Below are positions 1 to 9,581 of a stretch of DNA of 64,000 bases, in pieces. The notes beneath the pieces were generated by a model, which saw only the letters and a list, made by a program, of their open reading frames with translations, searched no databases and was not told the origin of the DNA. Origin of the DNA: Trema orientale (lineage: Eukaryota > Streptophyta > Magnoliopsida > Rosales > Cannabaceae); contig JXTC01000149.1 in the NCBI GenBank assembly GCA_002914845.1, positions 425,018 to 489,017 on the forward strand. Reading direction: 5' to 3'. The position numbers were made by a program, and so were the translations under genes. Each line of letters opens with the position of its first letter. The stretch's first letter is position 1.

Positions 1-460
1 CCTTCGGATCGTCCAAAAGTTGATCTCGGCCGTCAATTATTGACCCAGAATACAAGAGGTGGTGCCACGGCACCATTTTTGGTGCTGCGCCACCAAAATC
101 ACCCAAGAGTTAGCGTTAGGACGTCACTTTTGGTGCTGCAGCGCTATTTTTCCACTAGTTTGACGCTGCGGCTTCCCGGATGCACCATTTCTTCGTTTTA
201 GCTCTAATTTGTCTTATTTTTATTACATTACGACCGTATCGAATTCAATTTTGATTCTAATTATTTGAAAAACCCATTTGGTAGGCACAAATTTGCCTCA
301 TTTTAATTCAAACACCTTTGTTTCATTCTTCTATCAACATAAACAAACAAAATATTAAAACAACAAGAAAAACACTTGAAACAACTTAATATATAAAAGG
401 ACATAGCAAAACCTAAAGCATAATAGCACTAGATGACTCTAATTTTATGGAGTTAATACA
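1..460 (-). mobile_element. 3' LTR (partial) of Athila-like gypsy element
   Basis: This stretch is a direct repeat of about 4310-4850: both hold a GTGCCACGGCACC-type palindrome, the phrase TTGAAAAACCCATTTGG and the end GGAGTTAA. Read on the minus strand the LTR begins TGTATTAACTCC at 460, directly after a purine-rich tract. The left part lies outside the window. It lacks the 82 bp duplication found in the other LTR of the element. Confidence 0.8.
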
Positions 461-471
461 CCCCCAAACTT
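461..471 (-). other. Polypurine tract of the gypsy element
   Basis: On the minus strand this reads AAGTTTGGGGG immediately before the TG that starts the 3' LTR. This is the usual place and composition of the plus-strand primer of plant Ty3/gypsy elements. Confidence 0.75.
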
Positions 472-3094
472 AAGATTTTGCTAGTCCTTGAGCAAAAGAA
501 AAAAAAATACCTAAAAATACACAAAAGGTAATGTACTAATACTGATGATTTCGAATTGGTTCCTCAGAGCTTACAAAGTAGGATAACTTAAAGAAATGTA
601 CAAATATTGGCTAGGAATTAAGAATAACTCAAGAGGATGTCCCATTTCAAATTGGATTTTTTTTTTTTTTGCGTGTGTATGTCTTTTTCCCATCATGGTG
701 TCAAATCTGATTAAGTGTATGCAATCATGTATTAAGCACAAATCTCAAAGACAATAATCAATTTCCATAAGTTTGCTTTTCAAATCCATCTCTACTAATG
801 TAGATAAATACAATACCAAGGATCAAAAGGTCTTCATTAAGCTTTTAATATTGGCTTAGGTGAAGGTATGATAATTTAGGTAAAGTGAGCTCAAATCACC
901 CTTAAGCACATTAACTCTAGGACTCATGTAGAGCTATTATCTTACACACCAAGTAACATACCACTAAAATTAAAATTTTTCTTTCTTCCATCAACACTTA
1001 GCCCAATATTTATTTCAATTTTTTTTGAGTTGCACACCCCCAAACTTGTTTCTTTTTTTCATAAACAAATGCTTAACATTTGTTTTTTCAATTTCACTCC
1101 ACTTATCCTCCCATAACATAGCATAGCTCAAAATACTTCAGTAAAAATAATCATATGCTCAAGAGATAAAGGTTGAATGATATTATTTTAGGTTAAGTTA
1201 ATGTGTATATGGTTGAAAAAGAAAAGGCTTTATAAGGCTCAACATGGGTGTACTAGGGATAAAATACATCAAAATTAACTTGAAAGACTCAAACGGTCCA
1301 AAGATTGTCTAAATTCTTTCCTTAGTGAAATGTAAATCCTCAATAGATTATCAAGCAAATTCTAGCACTTGTGAGATTATTAAAATGTCATGTTCACATA
1401 AACATTCTCTAAATTCATACACAAATCAAAGATCAAGGCATTGTATTCAAATATAAACTTCCACAATCAAAATAGAACTAACACAAGAATTATCCATAAG
1501 GCTAAGCCAATATCCACATTTTTTAACAAGTTATGCACAAATTTGCCCCAAGTTCTTATCATTGGAATACGATAATCATTAAAGAAAGCACAAAATACCT
1601 CTAATTATTCAAATACACAATCACACAACTAAGAAAATAAACACACAATAACAAATAAATAAATACTAGCACAATCTAACAAGGTTTACTCCCTCCCCCA
1701 AACTTAGCATGAAAATATTAGGAAATTAAAGAATAAAAGAATGAGTTTAGGGATACTCCTCTCGTTGGCACATAGCCATAAAGTTTGATCTCCTTGAAGT
1801 GGCACTAACTCCTTGGATTGCTCAACACACCAAACTGAAAAGAAATACTTAGGTTACCTCCCAAGAAACGTTTGAATTAAAGGTTTCGGCTTGCCTTTTT
1901 ACTTCTGGCTCATTCACAAGTGGAGACCAAATATGGTCTACCCTTTATATCATTAATTGACCATCCCAATACATGAATGTGATCTTTTGGGCTTCTATTT
2001 TGAGAATGTAACCCCTCGTATTCATAATTGCGAGAGAAGAAAATGGTGAAAATGAGTTACCAAAGGTTCACTTATTAGAAATTATTGATTTAGCAGTTGT
2101 GAACAAAAACATTCCTTTCCAAGGTCTTCAATTCGAAGCTTTCTCATTAATGGTGGCCTTGGGATTAGATTTTCTTCAAAGAATGTGGTATTGATGTTCA
2201 CATGTTGCTCCATATCTCTTTACATAGTGGCATTTCTCTCATCTCCCTTTTCTTCTTGAAGCTCAAACATCGACTCATCATCATACAAACCACTACAAGT
2301 TGCAGTGGTACAATATTTCTCCTCCAAAGTTAAGTCGGTTTTGCTATGAAAGGTACCTTCGGGATGGTTAATGATTGTAGTAAGATAGCCTACTTGGTGT
2401 TCAAGATTTTGGATTGAGGCCTTTTGCTCTTGGAAGAAAGTATCTATTCTTTACATTTGTTGCATTATCATGTCTTCCATGGATGGCTTTTCCACTTGCT
2501 TGGGGAATATGTATCCATTCTTCTTATGTAGTGCTTAATCACTTCCTCCAATGATGACATATCTTCTTGTATAGGTGGTTGATGAGGAAACTTCAATGAC
2601 AATATAGGCCCATCATAAAAGTACGGTGATGGGCCTTAATTGTTGCACTAAGAGTAATCATGGTATGCCTCCTAACTCGAATTGTAGAAATTTGAGTGCA
2701 GGTAACTTTATTGCATATAGCCATTAGCAACAAAGTGTACCGATTGCAAGTTGTATGGACATCCTTCTCTTGGGTGGCTTGCTCCACATAATTGGCAATT
2801 CATAAATAGACAATGAGAAGCTTGTGCACTCAAGGTATCTACCTTCCTGGTCAATTCACTCACTCGAGCAGTCAACTCTAAGATTTCTAATTTTTTGTAC
2901 ACTTTGCTCGATTGAATGCTCAAAGTCATGAGAGATTCGTGCTATTCTTGATCAGTGTCCATCATGTCTCTACCTCCATAATAACAATAGTATGCCATCT
3001 AAAAACACTAAAGAAAAATAAATAAATAAATGAAAAGTTTGAATTAAAGCTAGAATCGATTGGTATTAATATTAACAAGAATTAGTATTTCAAT
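472..3094 (-). mobile_element. Internal region of short Athila-like gypsy element
   Basis: Between the PPT (461-471) and the primer site (3095-3111) lie only about 2.6 kb, mostly AT-rich with no reverse transcriptase or integrase frame visible. The only recognisable coding remnant is a gag zinc-knuckle segment at 2708-2929. The element is therefore a deletion derivative or a non-autonomous form that would depend on enzymes from elsewhere. Confidence 0.7.
2708..2929 (-). pseudogene. Athila-type gag remnant with zinc knuckle
   Basis: A 73-residue open stretch contains a heptad-like segment (LEILELTARVSELTRKVDTL) followed by CQLCGASHPREGCP, a C-x2-C-x4-H-x4-C knuckle in the form typical of Athila-lineage gag proteins, and then a Tyr/Asn/Val-rich tail. 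No full-length gag frame surrounds it, so it is a remnant. The knuckle binds RNA in the intact family; here no function is expected. The start codon of the open stretch has no special support. Confidence 0.65.
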
Positions 3095-3111
3095 CCGCGG
3101 CAACGGCGCCA
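3095..3111 (-). other. Primer-binding site, tRNA-Asp type
   Basis: The plus strand reads CCGCGGCAACGGCGCCA, which matches the 3' end of plant tRNA-Asp (CCCCGGCAACGGCGCCA, from established knowledge) with one mismatch. On the minus strand it lies 7 nt after the end of the 5' LTR. tRNA-Asp priming is typical of the Athila branch of Ty3/gypsy and fixes the element's orientation as minus. Confidence 0.85.
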
Positions 3112-3118
3112 AAAAACT

Positions 3119-4850
3119 TGTTGGTTAGAATGTGCAACTATAAATTATACTTACATACACCCGTACAAGTACAAACAACCATAAGTAATATAGATTTAGG
3201 AGCTAGAGTGTCAAACCTACGAGGATTGATTACTAAGTCTAAGCTAAGTATTAAAATTATCTCAATTCTAACTCTATCCAAACAATTGAAATATATATTT
3301 TGAAGAAATAAAACAAAGCAACTAAACTAGCATACAAAATAAATAAAAGCAAGTAATAAGAAAAATGTCTAGGTTTACTAATTCCCAAACCATCCTTTAA
3401 ACAAACAATGTCCCAATTTCCCTCTTACATTAATTAATCCACTAGAGTTGTCAACCAAGAATTCAAATGTATTCACAAACTCCTTTCCAAGATATAAGTG
3501 AAAATACCTAGACAAGCTAATATGTTAATCCTAACATAAATTGATTAGATTCATTAAGTTTAGTTATTCTCACATAAAGGTTACATAAGTCACATAGGTA
3601 TATTCCTATCCTATACAAACTCACCCCACATTAGGTGATCTTATGTTATTCTACCTATGTCAAAACCTAAATTCTCCTTCCCAAGTTCATAAAGGTTTCA
3701 CTCAATAATATATTTAGTGATCAATTAAATAGAAACAATAAGCACAAGGTAAAACAAATAATTCAAAAATAGATTTGATTAATAAAATAGGAGAGAAATA
3801 AACAAAAAAAATATTCAAAGTTGGTTCACATAGTAAAACTAGACAAAGAAATATTTAATTCATAATATAAATTGAGAAGAATAGTATTTTAATACCATAG
3901 AATCAAGAAATACAAATATCAAAGAGAAAAAAATTTTAGAATTCTCCCTCTTTGAAGAGCTTGAAAGTCTTCATGGAAGTTGTCAATTTTCTCCTCTAAA
4001 CTTGGTTTTTGCTATCTTGAATCTTTCCTCAAAGACTTGTTCTCAACTATACTACTCTCTAAATACGGAAAATACAAAGAAAAACTCTCAAAAAAGTGAA
4101 GAGAAAAATCTAAGAATAAACTATGGTGTTGATATTGTGGAGGAAATCAAGAAATGGAGTTGGTTGGAGCATGTCTTTATCTTCTTCTTCCTCTTCTCCT
4201 TCCATGGCTGCCTCTCTCTCTTTCTCTCTATCTCAACATACCTCTTTCAACCCTAAAGAGAGGATTTTAAAGAGGTGGCTCATGTAAACTTAAGGCAGAC
4301 CGAATCTGGACCTTTGGATCGTCAAAAAGTTAATTTCGGTCGTCAATTATTGACCTAGGATAGAAGAGGTGGCACCACGGAGCCATTTTTGACGTTATGG
4401 CGCCAAAATTACTGGAGAGTTGGCGCTAGGGCACCACTTTTGGCACTGCAGTGCTAATTTTCTACTGGTTTAGTGCTGCGGCTTTCCAGATATGTTATTT
4501 CTTTGTTTTCACTTTGATTTGCCTCATTTTCATTGCGTTACGACCGTATCGGATTCAACTTCGATCCTAATAGTTTGAAAAACCCATTTGGTAGGCAATC
4601 ATACCTCATTTTCATTGCGTTACGACCGTATCGGATTCAACTTTGATCCTAATAGTTTGAAAAACCCATTTGGTAGGCACAAATTCACCTCATTTTGCTT
4701 CAAACACCTTTGTTTCATTCTTCTATCAACATAAACAAATAAAATATCAAAACAACAAGAAAAACACTTAGAACAACTTAATTCAAATAAGAACATAGTA
4801 AAACTTAAAGCATAATAGTATTAAATAACTCCAATTTTATGGAGTTAACA
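3119..4850 (-). mobile_element. 5' LTR of Athila-like gypsy element
   Basis: On the minus strand this block starts TGTTAACTCC (4850) and ends CTAACCAACA (3119), giving TG..CA ends. It is followed by the primer site at 3111-3095. Its first 540 bp or so repeat the partial LTR at 1-460. The whole LTR is 1732 bp. It carries an internal 82 bp tandem duplication (4522-4685) that the other LTR lacks. The small open frames in it (for example 3118-3303 and 4002-4256) are incidental. Confidence 0.8.
4522..4685. repeat. 82 bp tandem duplication inside the LTR
   Basis: The unit beginning CCTCATTTTCATTGCGTTAC at 4522 is repeated at 4604 and continues through ACCCATTTGGTAGGCA in both copies. The LTR at 1-460 has only one copy, so the duplication arose in this LTR after the element inserted, or was lost from the other. 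Confidence 0.85.
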
Positions 4851-4857
4851 TAGACTA

Positions 4858-6190
4858 GCAGAATAGTAGCACTGTAACACCAAAAGTAGTGCCACACCGT
4901 CAACTCTTGGGAAGTTTTGGCACTGTAGTAAAAAGTGGCGCCACAACATCACCTCCTGCATCCTAAGTCTATAATAGACCGCCAATATTAACTTTTTGAT
5001 GATCCGAGGATCCAGATTCGGCCTGTCTTAACTTTATAAGAGTTATCTCTTTAAAACCCTATCTTTAGAGTTGAAAGAGACATCTTGGGATAGAGAGAAA
5101 GAGAGGGAGACAGCCATGGAAGGAGAAGAAGAAGAGGAAAAATAAGATGAAGATATGCTCCAATCCTCAATTAATTGATTTCCTCTACAACATCAACACT
5201 ATCTTTGTTCATCCCATCTTTTCTTTCTTTTCTTGTAAGTTTTTCGATACATTTTTCATATTTGGAGAGTAGTATAGTTAAGAGCAAATCCTAGAGAGGA
5301 TTCAAGGGAGCAAGAACCAAGCTTGGAGGAGGAGCTTGACAACCTCCATGAACACCTTCAAGCTTTTCTAAGGGAGAATTCTATAACTTTTCTCTCTTTG
5401 ATTTTATATTTTTTGAATTCATTGGATTATAATGTCCCTGTTTTCAAATTATATTATGAACTAAATATTTCTTGTCTAGTTTTATTATATGAACCAACCT
5501 AGTAACTTGTGTTTATTTATTTATCTCCTCTTTCATCAATCAAATCCATTGTTGAGTTATTTATTTTACTTTATGCTTATTACTTCTATTTAATTGATCA
5601 CTAAATAGATTGTTGAGTGAAATTTCTATGAACTTGGAAGAGGGAATTGAAATTTAGACTTAGGTAAAATAACATTAGATTACTTAGTCTGAAGTAAGTT
5701 TGTATAGGATAGCAATATATCTATGTGACTTGTTCAACCACTTTTGAGATCTTAATCTTAATATACATAGTTCAATTCATGTTAGGAGTAATGTGTTATC
5801 TTGTCTAGGTAGATCCAATTTGCACTTGTACAAGGCTCCTTGGTTACATTAGATTCTTGGTTGACAACTCTAGTGGATTAATTAATTTAAGAGGAAAATT
5901 GAGAAATTGTATATTTAAAGGATGGTTGGGGGATTAGTAAACCTAGACATTTTTCTTATTGCTTGCTTTCACTTATTTTGTATGATAGTTTAGTTTTCTT
6001 TATTTTCTTTCTGTACAATCAAATCACATTTATTTGGATAAAGTTAGGATTGACTAATTATAATACTTAGCTTAGACTTAGTAATCAATACTCGTGGGTT
6101 TGACACTCTAACTCCTAAATCTATATTACTTGTGACTGTGTGCACTTGTATGGGAGTGTATAAATTTTTAGTTGCACATTCCAACCAATA
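4858..6190 (+). mobile_element. Truncated older LTR of the same family, inverted
   Basis: This is the reverse complement of about 3119-4470. It ends GCACATTCCAACCAATA, the counterpart of the TGTTGGTTAGAATGTGC start at 3119. About 380 bp of the LTR's first part is missing at its left edge, exactly where the minus-strand element ends. No primer site follows at 6191, so it is a 3' LTR or a solo LTR. The simplest reading is that the younger element inserted into this older LTR. The motif TAGACTA occurs at both 4851 and 6191; its meaning is unclear. Confidence 0.7.
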
Positions 6191-7139
6191 TAGACTAAGG
6201 GAGAATGATATGTTAATGTATCCAATAGGATGCTCCAAGTGAATAGGAGCTTGCCAAGTAATGGTATCAATAAGTTTGATCTTTGATTCCACTAAATTAT
6301 ATTAAACACATAATTCATTATAGCTAATATGTGACTTGGGGTATTAATCACAAAAATTAGATTAACCCTTAAACATTAAGTCTCCTGTGCTATAGTTAAT
6401 GTGACCATTCACTAGAGTTCACTATGTTGAATCTTCTTCCTTCGTATTTGACCACTAGAGGAACACATTGATTGCATCTTTAAACATTTTTATGGCATAT
6501 ATATTGGGGGTAGATCTTTTTTTGAAAATGATTAGCTAGGAGAAGAAGAATCTTGACTAGAAAAAGTGCTTCCAAGTAAAGAATGGAATGTTTATAATAG
6601 AGTTTCTGCAAAAGATAAAACTTGTTTTTCCAAACTTTGTACATTTGTAGAACTTTATTTGTTAAATAAAAGATTGCTAATTATAGCATCTTTCGCTTTC
6701 TTTACAATGTCACGTGAAATAAAGACGTGAAAAATTGAATAAGCCAATATGAAAGCATGATATATTATTGTGAAACAACCTGTATTATTTTTCTTGGGAT
6801 ATGAAAAAGGCAATAACTACAAAAAGAATTACGCCTAAAATAATAAAAATAATTTCATATTTTAATAGAAATTAATTTTTCTAAGGAATGACGTTATGCC
6901 ATGGAACAATATGTCCAATAATAAACATATGAGAGTTAAAAATGAACATATGTCCAACGTATTTTATTGAGCTGACATACCTCATGGAACAAGTATAGCA
7001 AATGGCATAAATGTACAATATAATGCCAACAATGTGAAAAGAATGCAAATGTATGAGAAAGCATAATATTGTAACTTTAACAAGAAAATGGTAAATTTCT
7101 AAAATAGATAAGACTATGCCATTTTCAATGTTAAGATAA
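6191..7139. other. AT-rich intergenic stretch, no gene seen
   Basis: No conserved reading frame, structural RNA or clear element border is visible. The stretch leads into the minisatellite at 7140. Confidence 0.5.
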
Positions 7140-7515
7140 TATTAGGCTCAAGAATATGAAAAATTATTGAAATTGAGCAATATATGATAAAGAGCAGGGA
7201 TAAATGACACATGAGTATAGCCATTGTAAAAAGTGAGCACAAACAACGTGTGATGAAAAATGAGAATAAGTGACATGTAAGTGTGTCCGCTGTAAAATAT
7301 AAGCACAAATAATGTGTGAAAAATGAGAATAAATGACACGTAAGTATAGCCGCCGTAGAAGGTCACAAACGAGGTATAATGAAAAATGAGAATAAACAAT
7401 ACGTCAGTGTAGCCGCTGTAGAAGATAAGCATAAATGACGTGTGAAAAGTGAGAATAAATAACTTGTGAGTGTGCCGCCGTAGAAGGTGAGCACAAATGA
7501 TGTATGAAAAATGAG
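7140..7515. repeat. Degenerate tandem repeat, about 60 bp unit
   Basis: About six copies of a unit of the form AAAAATGAGAATAAATGACA..GTAAGTATAGCCGCCGTAGAAG..GAGCACAAATGA follow one another. The repeats create three overlapping minus-strand open frames with repeated F-x-L-I-F-H peptides. These are products of the periodicity, not genes. Confidence 0.8.
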
Positions 7516-7785
7516 TCCAGAATTTGTCAACTTACGCCCATTCGTGAAGGAATAACCATCTTCAGATATGGGGAAGAGCATCTGGCCTCATTTAGATAAT
7601 GTAAGTGCGGAACTTATACACTCGCGCCCATTCGTAAAGGAATAACCATCTTCAGATATGGGGAACGAGCATACGACCTCATTTAGAGTATATAAGTGCG
7701 GAACTTATACACTCGGACCCATTCATGAAGGATAACCATCTTCATATATGGGGGACGAACGTCCGACCTCATTTAGAAGAAGTCA
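7516..7785. repeat. Three tandem copies of an 85-90 bp unit
   Basis: The phrase CCATTCGTGAAGGAATAACC, followed by ATCTTCAGATATGGGGAA and CCTCATTTAGA, occurs three times from about 7548, 7629 and 7709. The middle linker is GTGCGGAACTTATACACTCG. It directly abuts the 60 bp minisatellite and may be part of the same unidentified mobile element. Confidence 0.8.
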
Positions 7786-8497
7786 TGATATCAATAGTTT
7801 TGGCCTAGTACATGACACTCTCATCTTGTCTTATTGCATTACCTTGTTCTAATTGGATCATATGACAAGGATTAAAAATTTTATTCAGAAGGTTGAAATC
7901 AACCATTTACTAGTTTCAAAGATACTGCACATATAACAGTCCCCAGATTGGGTTATATGCATTAGTTTTGGAGTCGGAGATAGAAAAATTATTTTTACGA
8001 GAAAACAGTTTCTCGTTCCTTAGCTAGCCTTTTATTGACCTCATTTGTGATTTGGAAATGAGTTCACATCGGCATTTTGTTGTTAACTTTCATGGATTAT
8101 TTCACCTCTCTTGGCCTTATAGTGGTAGTGCTTTTGAATGGCATAATAATCAGGTGTAGCTGGCATACCTTTCTATGAAATAAACATAATTTAGGGTTCC
8201 TTGGCTCTTTTGGTGTTAGAGATACTATATTTGGCGAGCATCGCATTTCTCCATCTTTTATCCAAGCTTATGTTAAGATAGCAATCTGTATAGGTATCAA
8301 AGGTATTTCAAGGTGAGTTGGCCAATTTATTTTGTCCTATTGAGGTTGTCCAACTAGGGCAACATCTCTCTTTCATAGATTTTCGTTTAAATTGCACCAA
8401 ATTCGAGAATTAACACCAGATCTCCATGACTATTGAGATTTTCCTGATTTTGCATCATTAATGTGATTCAAATTTGAATATCTGTTATTAAAAATAT
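7786..8497. other. Intergenic stretch, no gene seen
   Basis: No conserved frame is visible. It could be the flank of an unrecognised LTR or DNA element containing the tandem repeats upstream, but no borders can be defined. Confidence 0.4.
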
Positions 8498-8507
8498 ACC
8501 TGAATCT

Positions 8508-8888
8508 AGGGGTGGCAGTATAGGTCATGACACGATAACACGACTCGAAACCCGCACGATTAGCTGAACCTGCTTGACACGAAATTGACTCGAATTGACA
8601 CGATTAAGTAATTTTTTAATAAATTATATTAAATAATTATTTTCAAAAAAATATTTTTTTCATGAATTTCTTGTAAATAAAATAAAAAACATAAAGCTAA
8701 TGAACTAATTTATCTTACTATAGTAAAACTTAATTAAAAAAATCGAGTAAACTAACAATTATACTATTTATATACGTTTTGACCTATCAATCTACATGTC
8801 GTTTTCATTAAATAGGTGCACGTAGGTTAACCTGTTAACGACACGATTTAATTAGGTTAAACACGATACGACACAGATTGCCACCCCT
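8508..8888. mobile_element. hAT-like MITE, copy 1
   Basis: The ends are AGGGGTGGCAGT and ATTGCCACCCCT, an inverted pair. The direct duplication ACCTGAATCT flanks it at 8498-8507 and 8889-8898. The interior repeats ACACGA/TCGTGT motifs. The same style of ends and interior recurs at 38334-38971 and 44183-44908. The 7-10 bp flanking repeats fit hAT (8 bp) best, although 10 bp here would also fit a Mutator-like element. It has no coding capacity. Confidence 0.85.
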
Positions 8889-8898
8889 ACCTGAATCT

Positions 8899-9581
8899 CT
8901 CAGCCTTTAAATAAAAAGAGGTCAGAAAAAAGGATCTAAATTTCAGAATATATTATTTTACTCCAGTACTCTCTGCTAATAATATTGACTATCGTAGATG
9001 TATGCTTTTGTTTTTAAGCTGAACTATTCTAAAATTTGTATAGTTTATACTCATTTTTGTGGTTTTCCAAGTCTATATTCTTTATCCCATTGTTGAACCA
9101 TTTTTTAGCATCAACAACAACAAATAGAACAATTGATCTAAGTCATGTTTATTCCCATTATTTTCATTGCAGCGAGATCTGTCGTTCAATTTTGTTGTGC
9201 TATTATGCACTTAAAAGTGAACAACTCACCACCCAAGTTGAATCCCAACTTAAATTTACTTCTTTTGGAAAGATATTACTAAGAAGTGCTAAATTGCTCA
9301 TTTTTAAGTGGATAAGAAAGCAAATGACAACAAAATCTCCCTCCCCCGTTCCGGCCCCAAAAGGTGTGTCCCATTGCATGGGTAAATCTCCTATACAGAT
9401 GGACGGTTGTGATTTTAGTACATCAGATCCGTTGACTTTTAAATCTCTGACTACCAAGCGCATAGACTCTCCGTTGTTTTCTAGACTCTCACGCTCTCTC
9501 GCTCCGCGATTGAAGTTGAGCGAATCAAAACCATTTTAGTAGTCCCGGACTCCTGAGCTGACCGGACCACAACAACAATCC
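8899..9581. other. Upstream region of the DnaJ gene
   Basis: The last 40 bases or so before the ATG at 9582 look like a 5'UTR (CCGGACCACAACAACAATCC). No clear TATA box was found near it. A 167-residue open frame at 9036-9539 runs through here, but it has no recognisable protein features. Confidence 0.4.

Noticed and set aside
3095..3111. Sequence resembling the 3' end of tRNA-Asp, considered as a tRNA gene
   Set aside because: Only the last 17 nt match and they lie beside an LTR, so it is a retrotransposon primer site.
4851..6197. TAGACTA at both 4851 and 6191 as a target-site duplication of an insertion
   Set aside because: The left end is not an intact LTR terminus, and 7 bp does not fit gypsy elements. 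It was left as a coincidence or unexplained.
7114..7581. Three overlapping minus-strand frames with repeated Phe/Ile-rich peptides
   Set aside because: They arise from the 60 bp tandem repeat and have no start context or conserved features.
9036..9539. 167-residue plus-strand open frame upstream of the DnaJ gene
   Set aside because: No recognisable domain or splice context. It overlaps the probable promoter and leader of the DnaJ gene.
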